NCBI RefSeq assembly: GCF_018320785.1
Contig: NC_054886.1
Location: 2,753,177-2,817,176, forward strand
DNA length: 64,000 bases
Direction of reading: 5' to 3'
Origin: Cheilinus undulatus
Lineage: Eukaryota; Chordata; Actinopteri; Labriformes; Labridae
This document shows, in pieces, positions 12,916 through 24,789 of this stretch; position 1 is the stretch's first letter, and every line of letters starts with the position of its first letter. The notes beneath the pieces were generated by a model. The model was given only the letters and a program-made list of their open reading frames with translations. It was not told the origin of the DNA and ran no database searches. A program made the position numbers and the translations under genes.

Positions 12916-14196
12916 CTAGCTCTCTTTTTTGACACATTTGTGTGTTTTCACCTCAGAGCTCTTTGTGAAGCTTTTCTCACAACCAACACACCAGTACGGC
13001 CTGTGTCCGGTGTGGATACGCAGATGCTCCTCAAAACTATGAGCTGAAACAAACTTTTTGTCACAGTGCTCACACTGGTACTCTCTGACTCCAAAATGGA
13101 TGAGTTTATGTTGGCGAAGTGAAAATAACCTACCAAAACTCTTCCCACACTCCCCACAGACGTATGGTTTCAGACCGGTGTGGACGCGTTCATGTGTGAT
13201 GCATTCCCATTGACTTTTGAAGGCTTTCTCACAGTGTCTACATTTGTGCGGTTTCTCTCCAGTGTGGATCTGCTGGTGGACTGTTAAGTTGTTTTTATTT
13301 CTGAAGGTTTTCCCACATTGGTCACAGCTGAAGGGTTTCTCTCCAGTATGGCTCTGCTGGTGGACTGTTAAGTTGTTTTTATTTCTGAAGATTTTCCCAC
13401 ATTGGTCACAGCTGAAGGGTTTCTCTCCAGTGTGGATCTGCTGGTGGACTGTTAAGTTGCTTTTTTGCCTGAAGGTTTTCCCACATTGCTCACAGCTGAA
13501 GGGTTTCTCTCCAGTGTGGATCTGCTGGTGGACTGTTAAGTTGCTTTGTTGCCTGAAGGTTTTCCCACATTGCTCACAGCTGTACGGTTTCTCTCCAGTA
13601 TGAATGCGGCGGTGTACGCTGAGGTTTGCTAAGTTTGAGAAAGCTTTCCCACACTGATCACAACTGAACGGCTTTTCTCCAGTGTGGCGGCGTTGATGGA
13701 TCCTTAGAATACTTGCTTGAGAGAAGGCCATACCACATTGCTCACAGCTGTATGGTTTCTCTTCAGTGTGAATACGCTCATGATAGTTTAAAGCACTTTG
13801 ACTAGTATAGACTTTACCACAATCCTGACAAGGGTAGAGTAATTCTCTGGTGTGGATGTTTCTGTGAGTCTTGAAGCTACCCACCTGACTGAAACTTTTA
13901 CCACAGTCCTCACATTTGTATGGTTTTACTTCGGTGAGAGTGCGTATATGATTCTTCAATGCAGTTGAACTTCTGAAAGCTTTCCCACAGATCTCACAGC
14001 TGTATGGTTTCTCTCCAGTGTGGATACGCTGATGCATCCTTAGATGACTTGCTTGAGAGAAGGCCATACCACACTGATCACAGCTGTATGGTTTCTCTCC
14101 AGTGTGAACTCGCATATGCTTCTTTAAATTTGATGAACAAGAGAACTCTTTACCACACTGCTGACAGTCATGACTACGAGGCGTGCCCCTCCGTTT
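12916..14196 (-). CDS. Polydactyl C2H2 zinc-finger protein, main exon (copy A, 15 fingers)
   Basis: The exon starts after the acceptor at 14,198-14,197 (TTGTTGTTCTAG), reads [18 protein letters not shown] and runs to TAG at 12,916. Fifteen finger units follow, mostly joined by TGEKP linkers. Finger 3 has lost its final His (RTL) and the last finger is C2HC (THKCVKKES). Fingers 8 to 11 are near-identical tandem copies; their predicted DNA-contact residues at helix positions -1, 2, 3, 6 are Q,S,N,V twice and N,N,N,V twice. No KRAB, SCAN or BTB domain is visible. It is probably a nuclear DNA-binding repressor-type protein; the target is unknown. The likely 5' exon is 16,643-16,744. An L1 starts about 150 bp past the stop. 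Confidence 0.88.
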   Translation of the reverse strand, partial: KRRGTPRSHDCQQCGKEFSCSSNLKKHMRVHTGEKPYSCDQCGMAFSQASHLRMHQRIHTGEKPYSCEICGKAFRSSTALKNHIRTLTEVKPYKCEDCGKSFSQVGSFKTHRNIHTRELLYPCQDCGKVYTSQSALNYHERIHTEEKPYSCEQCGMAFSQASILRIHQRRHTGEKPFSCDQCGKAFSNLANLSVHRRIHTGEKPYSCEQCGKTFRQQSNLTVHQQIHTGEKPFSCEQCGKTFRQKSNLTVHQQIHTGEKPFSCDQCGKIFRNKNNLTVHQQSHTGEKPFSCDQCGKTFRNKNNLTVHQQIHTGEKPHKCRHCEKAFKSQWECITHERVHTGLKPYVCGECGKSFGRLFSLRQHKLIHFGVREYQCEHCDKKFVSAHSFEEHLRIHTGHRPYWCVGCEKSFTKSSEVKTHKCVKKES

Positions 14197-14680
14197 CTAG
14201 AACAACAAGAAGCAGAAAAGAAAACAGTCATGGTGGAGATCTTCAGCTGACAGCTTTGCATTACTGCAGAGGAGAGTTGTCACAATAGCAGTGTTTTCAA
14301 TGTCAAACTGATACACTTTTCAATACCACTGCAACAAAAATGGCCTCCTGGTAGGAGTCAGTGATTGACTAAAAATCTGATTCATGTTTTTTTTTTTTCC
14401 CTCATGACCAAAACATTCACAGATTTCATTTTCAGTTGGCATAGTAACATGAAAATGTTTGTTTTTTGGAATTAAAACAACTGTAGAAGACTGGACTACT
14501 AGACTACTACAAGACAGGAGCTCAGTTACAGTTAGAGGAAACTACACCAAATAACTATGTCTAACCTTCCAGGACATCCAAACCTTTCTCACTGGAGGCA
14601 GAAAATCAGCTGCTCAACTCCATCACATTGTCAGAAAGGAAAAAGTCAAACTTTAAATGTGTTGAGTGTAAATTCATTAC

Positions 14681-16559
14681 TACAAGAACAAGAGATGCCA
14701 GCACTCAAAGCACTTTTAGGTAATTTTATTCAAGGCACAATGTGGCACAAGGGACGCGTTTCGACTCAGTCTCCGTCAGTCGTTGTGAAACACTACGTGG
14801 AAGAGCACTTTAAGTACAGGAAGTATAACCTGTTATACACTCCTGATCAAAATCTTCAGACCAGTTGAAAAATTGAAACAATTCGCATTTTGCACTGTTG
14901 GATCTTAAGAAGGTTCTAAGTAGAGCTTCAAAATGCAAGAAGAAGAAATGGGAGTGAGACAAAAAATAAAATTTGAGTAAGCAATTTATTGAAAACAACA
15001 ATTAAAGTGAAATAGGCTGTTCATCAGCTGATCAAAAGTTTAAGACCACAGCTTTTTAAAGCCAAAATCTGTGAAAAAATGTAGATGCACTGTGATTTTC
15101 TGTCAGGTATTCACACTGTCATGACCTCCTGATGGCAAAGGCTATAAAGCTTTCTGTCTTTGAACGTGGTCGGATTGTTGAGGAGCATAAGCAAGGCCTT
15201 CATCAGCACGCCATCGCTGCTGAGGTTGGACGCAGTAAGACAGTCATTTTGAATTTCTTCTACGATCCTGAGGGTTATGGGTACAAAAAAGTCAAGTGGT
15301 AGACCCAAAAAAATTTCACCAGCGCTGAGCCAGAGGATCCGATTGTCTGTCCGTCAAGACACAGGACGATCCTCGACCCAAATTAAGGCCGTTACTGGTG
15401 CTGACTGCAGCCCAGTAACCATCAGACGGCGTCTGTGAGGGAAGGGCTTTAAAAAACTAAAAAAATCTTTAAAGGCCTCGTCTCCCTCAACATCACTAAA
15501 TTGCCCGTTTGGACTTTGCTAGGGAGCACCAAACATGGGACAATGAAAGGAAGAAGAAAGTTTCATTCTCTGATGAGAAAAAATGTAACCTTGATGGTCC
15601 TGATGGCTTCAATGTTACTAGCATGACAAGGAGATCCCACTGGAGATGTTTTCTACGCGGCACAGTGGAGGGGGCGCCATCATGATCTGGGCTGCTTTTT
15701 CCTTCAGTGGAACAATGGAGCTTCAGGTTGTGCAGGGGCGTCAAACGGCGGCTGACTATGTGGAGATGTTGCAGTGGGCATCCCTCATGACTGAGGGCTC
15801 TCGTCTGTGTGGTAAAGACTGGGTTTTTCAACAGGACAACGCTGCAGTTCACAATGCCCACCTGACAAAGGACTTCTTCCAGGAGAATAACCTCACTCTT
15901 TTGGACCATCCCCTGATCTAAATCCAACTGAGAACATTTGGGGATGGATGGCAAGGGAAGTTTACAAAAATGGACATCAGTTCCAGACAGTGGTTGCTCG
16001 TTGTGAAGCCATCTTCACCACTTGGAGCAACATTCCCACTAGCCTCCTGGAAACACTCGCATCAAGCATGCTTAAACAAATTTTTGAAGTGATCAACAAG
16101 AACTGTGGAGCTACTCATCATGAAGTCCTTTATTCAAACTTTTATTTCTGTTTTGAGGGTGATTTCGGGTTTTCTTTTAGCTGTGGTCTTAAACTTTTGA
16201 TCAGCTGATGAACAGCCTATTTCACTTTAATTGTTGTTTTCAATAAATTGCTTACTCATAATCTTTTTGTCTCACTCCCATTTCTTCTTCTTGCATTTTG
16301 AAGCTCTACTTAGAACCTTCTTAAGATCCAACAGTGCAGAATGCGAATTCTTGCAATTTTACAATTGGTCTGAAGATTTTGATCAGGAGTGTATAACAGG
16401 TATAACAAGTTATATGTCCTGTACTTAAGGGGCTCTTCAACGTAGTGTTTCACAATGCTGAAGAAGACTGAGTCGAAACACATCTGTTGTGCCACGTTTT
16501 ACCTTGGATAAAACTACCTAAAAAGACATTTTTGAGTGCTGACACCTCTTTTTCTTGTA
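14681..16559 (+). mobile_element. Tc1/mariner-like element with about 380-bp inverted repeats (copy A)
   Basis: The element lies between TA dinucleotides with termini CAAGAA... and ...TTCTTG. Its two arms (about 14,683-15,060 and 16,185-16,557) are inverted copies of each other. Each arm holds two direct-repeat-like sites, an outer CTGATCAAAATCTTCAGACC and an inner CTGATCAAAAGTTTAAGACC, as in the IR/DR organisation of Sleeping Beauty-type elements. A broken transposase gene lies between. The element sits inside the predicted intron of the zinc-finger gene and is shared by all three copies, so it predates the duplications. Confidence 0.8.
15132..16135 (+). pseudogene. Tc1-like transposase pseudogene (copy A)
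   Basis: It begins MAKAIKLSVFERGRIVEEHK, the helix-turn-helix region of Tc1-type transposases. The catalytic core has [13 protein letters not shown] and [10 protein letters not shown], but a 10-bp deletion near 15,907 shifts the frame before the third catalytic residue, whose surroundings ([20 protein letters not shown]) continue in another frame. Further shifts occur near 15,295 and 15,640. Not functional. Confidence 0.85.
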
Positions 16560-16642
16560 CGTTTTGTTTTGTTGTGCACCGTCAGGAGTTTATTGTTAGG
16601 AGGGTGCTCCTTTTATCGCTTTCTCTGTAAATTCATTCCTAC

Positions 16643-16744
16643 CTTGAGAGGGGGAGTCATCTTTCTTCCTCAGACAGCTGCCCTGAAGTCAGATTCAGTG
16701 ATGGACGGCGTTCCTCTCCACAAACGTCTGGTCTCAGCACTGAG
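16643..16744 (-). CDS. Candidate 5' exon of zinc-finger gene, copy A (codes MTPPLK)
   Basis: On the - strand an acceptor (TGTTTGTCCTCAG) precedes 16,744 and a strong donor CTCAAG|GTAGGA follows 16,643. The last 18 bases read ATG ACT CCC CCT CTC AAG, ending in phase 0, which matches the phase of the finger exon starting AAA CGG at 14,196. The predicted joined start is MTPPLK then [10 protein letters not shown]. The arrangement is identical in copies B and C. A second reading runs through the acceptor in another frame (HYDAFLEVCKNEAAGFCRPW...) and stops at TGA just before the donor, so the exact use of this exon is uncertain. Confidence 0.45.
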
Positions 16745-17124
16745 CTGAGGACAAACAGAGATACATTATCAGACAGCAGCTCCTCAAGTGTCCACGGTCT
16801 GCAGAAGCCCGCTGCCTCATTCTTACAAACTTCTAGAAAGGCGTCATAGTGGCGGCTCCATTCAGAAAGAAAGGAACAGTAGTTTTTATCTCAGAGAGGA
16901 GGTGGGCTCAAAAATAACACCTGGTGTGACTCACGCTTTTACAGGCTGTGATTGGTTGATGTAAACTGTGAATAATAGGGATGAACGTGATTAGATTTGT
17001 GTTTACATCAGACATTTACTAATTAGGTTTAGCTTATTCCTTGTAAGAATGTGGAGCAGACCTAAAACTTCAGTCCTTAGGACCAGCCCATTAAACAAAC
17101 AGCAGCCATCAGGAAATAACATAC
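16745..17124. other. Upstream region of the zinc-finger gene (copy A)
   Basis: This is unique-looking sequence conserved in B and partly in C, 5' of the candidate first exon on the - strand. It includes GATTGGTTGATG at about 16,950, whose ATTGG is an inverted CCAAT box, so it may hold the promoter. No TATA box is obvious. Confidence 0.35.
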
Positions 17125-17372
17125 AGTCAAGCCTGAAATCATTCGTACCCCTGTCACTTTGAAGTACTTTTGATTTTTCTCATGTAAACAGTAACTCTTC
17201 ACCCTCAAAACAACATGGATAGAAAATGTTGGAAAGCCTTCAGCCATACACATTTGATTTTAGAATTACAACCGTAGCACATATTTTTAACAACACAAAA
17301 AAATCAGTGTCAAAATTATTCATACCCTGTTTTAGTGATCAACCGCAAAGCCTCGATTTTTAGTAACAGCTC
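17125..17372 (-). mobile_element. Tc1-like element terminus, internally deleted (copy A)
   Basis: The repeat edge ACAGTCAAGCCTGAAATCAT and following 240 bp match the copy B element that still carries transposase sequence. In copy A about 340 bp have been lost between AACAGC and CTCAGTACGATG. A further 87 bp of the same element resume at 18,487-18,573, beyond the inserted repeat. Confidence 0.65.
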
Positions 17373-18486
17373 AGTACGATGCAGTACAGTACGCATTTTT
17401 TTGCGTTTCCATAGAGCAAAAGTTGATAAGGGTCCCAAAAAGCTGACCTGTACCGTCCCACTTTTCGGCACCCTTCTGTAGGGGTGCCAATCTTACCTAA
17501 CCGTACCAAAAAGGTGGAGCTACACACAACAATAGGAGCTGCACTGACGTCACGTCACTCAGCTGCTCGCCTCGGGGCTTCAAACACAGAAGTCTGCACT
17601 GTGAGAAGTGGGTGAAAACGGGAGAAAAGCGGACTAATATCTGCCTAAATGGGAAATATTTGGACTCGACAGACATCCAAACTGTTTCCTAGTCTATGGA
17701 TATTGTTATCTGGCCACAAATCAAGTTTCCTGACGTTTATCCGGACCTGATTTTAAGAACACAAAGTAGAGCCCAAAGGCTCACATCAGCCTGATCCATC
17801 TGCGATGGATGAGAAACTAAATTAATGCTGAAGTTTAGTGAATACGAAGCCTTTGAACAGTTCATTCTCATCTGTAACTAGCTATTGATCTACTTCTTAC
17901 GTTAGATAACCTGTGAAATCATCGCTCTGTGGTTGTTGAACGGGCTCGTAAAACTTCAGATGGCAGGCTATCTTAAAACAAGATCAGCGCACCCCGGATT
18001 TCTGACTTAATCTAGCTTGATTTTAACACTAGCTGAACTTTTACTTTATTTTTAATGTGGTGAATTCTCACAGTACAGCTCTAAACTTTCATACTTTGTC
18101 ATATAAACTGTTCTAGACTAGATATATTCACATATAAATGTATCATTACAATTCAAACCATCTTTGTACACGTATTCCATCAGCTGAGGATCTTTACTGA
18201 CAGCGATTAACATCATTAAGATGTAGTTATTTTTTAAAAAGCACTTTCAGTTGACATAAAGCTGTGTATTCCCCCCTGATTTCTGTCACTCATTCTTTCT
18301 AGATTCTGCGGCTGGACCGGCAGACTCGTGCTGTCTTTGACTTCACTTTCATGCTTTTACAGCCCCGCCCACCCAAGTGAGAGCACGGGTGTCTGTGGAC
18401 ATGCTAACTATTTTGGGGTTTAGCGTACCAAACCATACCAAACCGAACTGAATCAAACCGGACCCCCTGATGGAAACACAGCTTTT
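17373..18486. mobile_element. Non-autonomous hAT-like element (copy A)
   Basis: About 1.1 kb of non-coding sequence splits the Tc1 remnant. Its ends carry related runs of GTACAGTACGCA and, inverted, GGTTTGGTATGGTTTGGTACG, each near TTTCCAT. It holds the empty target site CCGCCCAC (18,365-18,372) that in copy B received a second hAT element. Family assignment rests on the end structure only. Confidence 0.55.
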
Positions 18487-18573
18487 GTGAATGTTGAGAT
18501 CCTGCTCTTTTTTCATGATGTCTTCCACTTTGACAAAGTTGTCCCCTGGAACAGTAGGCTGCCCCAGACATCA

Positions 18574-21213
18574 CACTGAAAAAAATGAACTTGAGGAGAA
18601 GTAAATTTAATTTAATTTAATCTGTAAAATCAACAATAAAAAATCAAGTTTGTATCTTTACACAAAGAATATCTAGTATTGAAGTCAAAAATCTTTGTTC
18701 AAAATACAAGACATTTTGAATTTTTTTTTCTGAACATAATTTAAGTAATGTGAGCCAGTCTTTTTAAGTTCACCCACACAACAAAAAACAATCTTGTTAT
18801 CTTTAGTGTGTTTCCTTCAGGTATTTCAAAACACCAATAGGCGGTGGGCCAAGGCCACCTGTCTGCTTTAGTTTTTGAAAATAATGATCTGCACTGAGGG
18901 AGGAGCCAGATTTCTCAAATTATAAAGATTATTTTACTATTAATCAGATTCTGTTTGTTGTCACTTGAAACACTTGCACATTTTTTTTACTATCGTAACT
19001 AGGGTTGTTCCGATACCGATATCAGTATCGGAAATATGTCCAATACTGCTTAAAATGCAGGTATCGGCGAGTACACGAGTTTATGCACCAATCCGATACC
19101 ATATGGCTTTTGTTTTTAGCGCAACGGCAGAGAAGAACAACAACGGGACCGGCTGCCGCTGCAAAGAATGGAGGCTACATGACAGTTTTTCTCAGAATGT
19201 GATTGTTAAAACACCTTTCAGACTGGCGCTGTGGTACAAGAAAAGAAGTGACACAGTGTATAAAAAGTTAATTAACTTATGAACAAGGAATCGTTACCTG
19301 TTGTTTTCCCCTTGAATCTAGCCGTTGTGTTTTCCCATTCATGTTATTGATGCCTTTGAATCCCGTGCGGCAGCGTTTTCAGCATGCCTGGAACTCGTGT
19401 GTATTTTGGGGACTTTAATGATTCAATCCACTCCAGTAAACCCGATACTGAACGACCTTTTATCCATTTTAATTGAATTACGATCATTTATTACAGCTAG
19501 CTCGAATGCTAAACAGCCAATAGCAGGCTGTTCCGTAATCATGTGATGCTGCACAAAATAACAGAAAGGAGAGAGAGAGTTCAACGCACTTGATGATTTA
19601 TACATCTGTATACATTTAGTACATATCTGTTAACAATTATTAATCTGCAAGTTGTAAGTTTTATATTATATTTGGAAAAGTGCACTAAATTTTGTATTTA
19701 AAAGAGAGAGAGAGAAAGAGAGAACCTGTGATGCAGCCTCCTGTATTATTATTTTAATATTTAGCAACAAAACTCAATAATCAGCAGGAAAACAACTTTA
19801 GGGTCAAAGAGATGCTGTACATTTACAGTTCTAATAGTTGAGCCATGTTCTGAGTCAAATACAGGTCTAAAATAATTTGTGAGTCTGAACAGTCATTTCA
19901 GATAGTTCAGACTGGTATCGGGTCAGTATCGGTATCGGCCGATACCCAACACCTTGGTATCGGTATCGTATCAGTAGGGAAAAAATGGTATCGGAACATC
20001 CCTAATCGTAACATAAAGCTTTTTATTTTCTCAGGCAAGCACAGCTGCCTACTATAACGTTTGGCCAATAGCAGGCTACAATTCATACGGCATGGGCACT
20101 ATTGGCCAATCAGAGAGCGTGTTACATTGAGAACTGGTGTTCAACACTGGAGGATGGTGTCGGTACACCTTTACCTGCAGAATCAGTGACCTAAAAGTTG
20201 TGCTGCTGCACTGAAAAAAACCAACATAGGTGTCTGTTACATGGCCATGGTAAAAGGTGTGTCCCTCCCCCTCCCTGGCAAAGTGGAGGGGCATTCATCT
20301 TGAGATGAAACATCACGTGTGGAACAAGTTAAGCTTAATCCTTTATCATCCATCGAACAGGAAACAATAAGGGTGCCGAAATGTTATCAACAGTTAGTTG
20401 TTGTCTTCTTCTGCATTTTGGATGATTTTTTTCACCACTGAGTGTTTTATTAGAGTTCATTAAACTGCTGAATTATATAAATACTGTGTCAAAAACATCT
20501 TATTTTCTGAATTAATTACTATTAATTTCCTTTTCATATAATAAAAAGGTAAAACTCATAATCATATTGTGGTGATCCAGGAAGCATTCACCTGGAGCAG
20601 GGACTTCTGGGATTGTTTTGTGCAAAAGAATTCACTCATCTACCGTTCTATAATGTTCATGTGTCATTGCAAAGTTATAGTTATGCATGTTTTGTTCATT
20701 GGTTCATGTTTTTAGGGGAAGATGTTTTTCCAAGTATGACACCATGAGTGAGGGGGTTAATGCTGCAGACTTAGCTGTCTGTAGGCGTTGGTATTTCTGT
20801 TCTAAAGAAAGTGATAACCAGTGATAGCTGGTATAGCAGGAGGGGTCTGCATATCCCCACACAGTTTGAAATGTGCTACTGCCTCTTCCCTGATGTCAAG
20901 CCATGTCAAAGAAGAACAGAATTAATACAATTTTCCCAGCCTGTGTCTGTGAACGGGGTGATGAGCCCAGTAGTCTCCACTGTGTGCATACAACTCTCCA
21001 CATTGAAAAACATTAAGTAAGATATACAAAGACTAGTTTTGTTTGATCTACATAATAAAATCTAGTTCACTTTACTTGGATTTTATTTTTCATGTAAAAA
21101 ATAACTACGTAGTTTAAACAAAAAGCAATCTTGCTTCGTCAACATAAATAAATGATGCAAAAAGTTGCCTGGATTTTTTTTAAGTAGATCTAGTAGAAAA
21201 TTTTTATCTTTGC
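18574..21213. repeat. 2.6-kb block present only in copy A
   Basis: Copy B reads straight from GACATCA to TGAGCTGATA at 44,872-44,890, where copy A carries this block. It includes an interspersed repeat at 18,575-18,830, a complete hAT element at 19,000-20,004, and AT-rich sequence with no recognised gene. Either copy A gained it as nested insertions or copy B lost it. Confidence 0.7.
19000..20004. mobile_element. Non-autonomous hAT element with perfect 8-bp target duplication
   Basis: The 1,005-bp element starts TAGGGTTGTTCCGATACC and ends with the inverted version of TAGGGATGTTCCGATACC. The 8-bp ATCGTAAC flanks it on both sides (18,992-18,999 and 20,005-20,012). Inside are subterminal GGTATCGGTATCG runs. 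No transposase ORF is present. Terminal repeats plus an 8-bp duplication define a hAT-superfamily insertion. Confidence 0.93.
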
Positions 21214-22148
21214 ATGAGCTGATATTTACAGACAAGACAGGCCTTTATTTACAGCCAAAACTGCCCGTTTTCGTATCAGGGCTGAGGGAACATCATCCCT
21301 TTTTAAAAACAGATTCAAACAGGCTACTCCAGTGTTTCCCATACATTCATTTATTTGTGGCGGACCGCCTCAAATAGATTCTGGCTCTACCTGTTCGCCC
21401 TCGCTCTGTGAATGTAGCGTGTCGTTAAAATGACTATATCGCGAATATCCGAGTAGAAATTATGTGGAAGTTTTGAGCCGCCAGGGTGCATTTCTCTCTG
21501 GAGTTTCGCTTCTCCCATTGTCCCTGAATGCATCTCTCACAGCAGAGAGCTGTCTTTTTCTCCTCCGCTCATCCAGAAAACTCTGAACATGCGGCCGGGT
21601 TTTTATATCAGCGGCGAGAGAAGCAAGAGAGAAGAAGGTAAACAGTTCCACTTAAGAGCCTCCAACAAATCACAGAGAAACATGAAGATTTTCAAGCAGA
21701 ACTATCACTCCCTCCAGGAAATATACCACACCAAAGTTCTTCTGGAACTGATGGATTTATTCTTTCAGCACATCATCTTCATCTAATCCACCGTCCAACT
21801 GTTTGAAATACACTACACTGCATTACAAAGCAGCATGCATTCATATTACACAAGTTGGAGAATAAAGTGTGAAACATCAAAATAAAGATGAAATAAATAC
21901 CTCGCTGTCTGCACACAACCGAGAGGGAATGAGTCCGGAAGAGAGATGAAAGTGCATCAACTAAAGTTTCCCCCTGGACAACAAGTACCAGCTAAATAGT
22001 TCCTACCCTACATTAGACATGTCACATCAGATACTTCAACAAAATTGAACTACTAAATTAAATGTGCGAATAAATAACTCAGTTGACATGCTATTGTGGC
22101 TGTTAAAATAACATTTATGTGTGTTCAACCTACATTAACAATCTAAAT
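21214..22148. repeat. Dispersed fish repeat with CAGTGTTTCCCATACATTC end (copy A)
   Basis: From about 21,330 the sequence follows a dispersed repeat beginning AGTGTTTCCCATACATTCAT and GTGGCGGACCGCC. It continues through a GC-rich 200-bp segment and the phrase ACCTCGCTGTCTGCACACAA. The same sequence recurs at 44,880-45,600, partly at 22,830-22,930 and partly at 62,618-63,600. Open frames of about 60 codons on both strands look incidental. Confidence 0.6.
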
Positions 22149-22171
22149 CAGGGGCTCAAACTCAGTCCCAG
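22149..22171. mobile_element. Terminal scrap of a hAT element
   Basis: CAGGGGCTCAAACTCAGTCC matches the start of the longer hAT-like element in copy B at 45,902 (CAGGGGTGTCAAACTCAGTC). Copy A then diverges, so this marks the right limit of the A/B alignment. Confidence 0.6.
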
Positions 22172-23035
22172 TGTTACACTGAATGATGGCAATGTGGTTC
22201 CATTAGAAAAGGTGGTCTTTATTTACAGCCTTGGTATCTGCAAACAGAACAGAAAGACAGTCTTGATTGAGAACCGGCGTCTAGAGCTTCTTTACAGACT
22301 GTCTAATGCAAAACAACTGAGCTAACTTCCTGCTAAGCCTGAGTTTACAGTAACAGGTAACTCAGATAACAATAAACCTTGACTAAATATATCCAAACTG
22401 AACACAGTGCAAATACAGGACATGAAATGTACAGCTTATTCTTGACAAAATACGTTTCTGTTCACCAGTAATGCACATGACATCTTGCAAACGTTGTAAA
22501 TATTAACAACCTTAACAGACATGTCAGTGAACAAATGCTAAACACAGCTAGCGAGCTACGCATGCTAACATTAGCTTCGGATGCTAGCGCTAGTTTGCAT
22601 CCTTGTTTTATGACAAAAACAACAGTTCTACCACGTAAACTTACTTCTCAAATATAGATAAACGTTATATAAATGTGTATGGCGCTTGTGCACTTCTCTC
22701 TCACCTGCAAACAGAACAGAAAGACAGTCTTGATTGAGAACCGGCGTCTAGAGCTTCTTTACAGACTGTCTAATGCAAAACAACTGAGCTAACTTCCTGC
22801 TAAACCAGCTTCCTCACTCCTCTTCAAGTTGGAGAATAAAGTGTGAAACATCAAAATAAAGATGAAATAAATACCTCGCTGTCTGCACACAACCGAGAGG
22901 GAATGAGTCCGGAAGAGAGATGAATGTGCATCCACTAAAGTTTCCCCTATACAACAAGTACCAGTTAAATAGTTCCTACCTTACATTAGACATGTCAAAT
23001 CAGATACTTCAACAAAAATAAACTACCAATCTGCC
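22172..23035. repeat. Local direct repeats, no gene seen
   Basis: A block of about 105 bp (CTGCAAACAGAACAGAAAGA through CTAACTTCCTGCTAA) occurs at 22,230-22,336 and again at 22,706-22,803. The second copy is followed by another partial copy of the 21.85-22.0 kb repeat, including GGAATGAGTCCGGAAGAGAG. This is a small internal duplication of repeat-derived DNA. Confidence 0.7.
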
Positions 23036-24146
23036 CATTTTTTATACAATTTACTACTATTGACCCATTTTTGCATTGATTTTTTGCCTCTTACGACTTT
23101 TTTTGCCTCGTTTTGTCATATTCTTTTTTGCTAATTTCTACATGATCAATTTGCGACTTTTTGCCTACTTCTTCAGCTGCCATTTGCTATTTTTAGACTA
23201 TTTTCCCCTCTTTTGCTGTCCTTGCCTATTTTTGCCAGTATTTGCCAACTTTTTAGCCACTTATTCACATTCAAGAATAGTCATGTGCAGACATGAGGAG
23301 GATGAGGGGAGAGCTTTCTGGGACCCAGCCAAACTGGGGGCCAGCAAAATCCTGGTCTATTGTAAAGTTAAGCTGTGGTATTTTATATTTAACCTGAATA
23401 ATAACTACTCTTATCAAAGAAACACATCTTAATTCTTTTTTTTAGTAAGTAGCCCTCTTTACAGCTATCATTTTGTTAAAATCAGAATTATGATAAGTTA
23501 AAATGAGCTAAAACGGGTTCATAATGGCAAAAAATGGTGGGAAAAATGGTGAAATTACATGTAAAAGTAGCAGCAAGGGGTTAGAAAAATTAGCTAAAAA
23601 AATAGACAAAAGATGGTTTAAAGTGGCAAAATGGGCAAAATGGGCATATTAAGTAGTAAAATGGATTCAAAAGTGGCTGAAATGGCGTTAAAGTGGCAAA
23701 AAATAGGTGGAAATTTGGTGAAATGGGATAAAAATTGGCAACAAAGAGTTAGCTGAGGCAGAAACTGGAAAAAATGGGCATATCATACTGTGAAATGTGG
23801 CTTATAAAGTGGTAAAAGGGGTTAATAGTGGCAATAATGTGTCAACAGAGCCAATAATACGCTGAGATTTGAGAGATTTGGTTTAAAGTGGCAAAAACAG
23901 GCAGAAAAAAGTGTTGGAAAGGGTTTAAAATGAACAGAAAATGGGTTTTAAGTTGAAAAAATATGATAAAATCGGTTAAATTGGTGGGAAAAAGTGATGA
24001 AAACAGTTTAGAATTGGGAAAAAATGGTGTAGGTGGCAACAGTGTAATTCAAAAATGTTCTTAGTTTTTTTTAAGGCATCTGGAGACCCCCTCTCAGTGT
24101 CTCACTACCCCCAATGGGGTCCCAGCCCCAAGGTTGAGAACCCCTG
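23036..24146. mobile_element. Simple-sequence-like hAT-type element
   Basis: Most of the segment is built of short motifs such as TTTTTGCC on the left and the complements AAAGTGGCAAAA and AAAATGGG on the right, making the two halves loosely inverted. The right end, GGTTGAGAACCCCTG at 24,132-24,146, is the typical inverted terminus CAGGGGTTCTCAACC of a hAT family. The left end is unclear. There is no credible ORF. Confidence 0.5.
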
Positions 24147-24780
24147 CTCTACCTGAACTTCAGAAGACAAAGGCAGTGATTTATTACTGACTTGTGGGGT
24201 TTTTAAAGTTCATTTACTGTTTGACATTCAGTTGAATCTCCCTCTGAAGTCCAAGAAGCAGCATTTGCATAGCCATTCCTTATGGTAATGGAGATTAAGA
24301 GATGAACTTCATCAGGTGATAACTATGACTCAGCTACCACTCAGGAAAGTCTATCAGGACTAAATATTTACTACAGACATGGACCTTTTCAAAAAGGATT
24401 TCAAACCTTTGCCACCTTGAGTGGTACTGATATCTGAAATGTTGGGGTCTGGCCCATGGACTATATGACATCATTTAACTGCACAATATTTACACAGTGG
24501 CCATTTTGATTCTTGTAAAATGACAGATTTGGTGGGAGTGAAGGGTAACTTATTTAAATATGTTTTTTTAATTGTATAATGTTTCCTGCTAATATGCTAA
24601 TGATAACTGATGGTTCTGGGCTGGAAACACTTGTAAAAAGAATAATTCGGCTCTAAAATACAGGAAAAGAGCTTCATTTGGTCAGATTCTCTTCCACACA
24701 TTTTGGTTTTTCCCCTTAAACTTTATAAATCCTCTTTATTTCTCATAACCCAATTATTCAGATTTATTTTTGAGATTGTT
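24147..24780. other. Upstream flank of the copy B Pro/Tyr-rich gene
   Basis: AT-rich sequence without recognised elements or exons. It leads directly into the promoter candidate. Confidence 0.4.
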
Positions 24781-24789
24781 TTATTTTCT

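Larger units (their letters stand above)
1..22171. repeat. Large direct duplication, copy A
   Basis: This stretch matches copy B (from 27,494) in the same order and orientation. The first base of the window aligns with 27,494, so the offset starts at 27,493 bp and shrinks to about 25.5 kb at the zinc-finger exon because of copy-specific indels. Matching landmarks are the Pro/Tyr-rich exon, the 146-bp tandem array, the L2 fragment, the L1, the zinc-finger exon, the Tc1 element and the terminal hAT scraps. Blocks present only in A include about 6,400-7,100, 8,512-9,131, the L2 at 10.9-11.9 kb and 18,574-21,213. The true left end lies outside the window. Confidence 0.9.

Noticed and set aside
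13217-13603. 128-codon + frame across the zinc-finger exon
   Set aside because: Antisense shadow of the repeated TGEKP and finger codons.
19000-20004. 105-codon frame at 18,965-19,282 as a gene
   Set aside because: It starts outside and runs into the terminal repeat of a hAT element; no domain and no splice support.
21460-21651. 63-codon Arg-rich - strand frame (also at 45,104-45,295)
   Set aside because: Lies inside a dispersed repeat occurring several times in the window; no start, splice or domain support.
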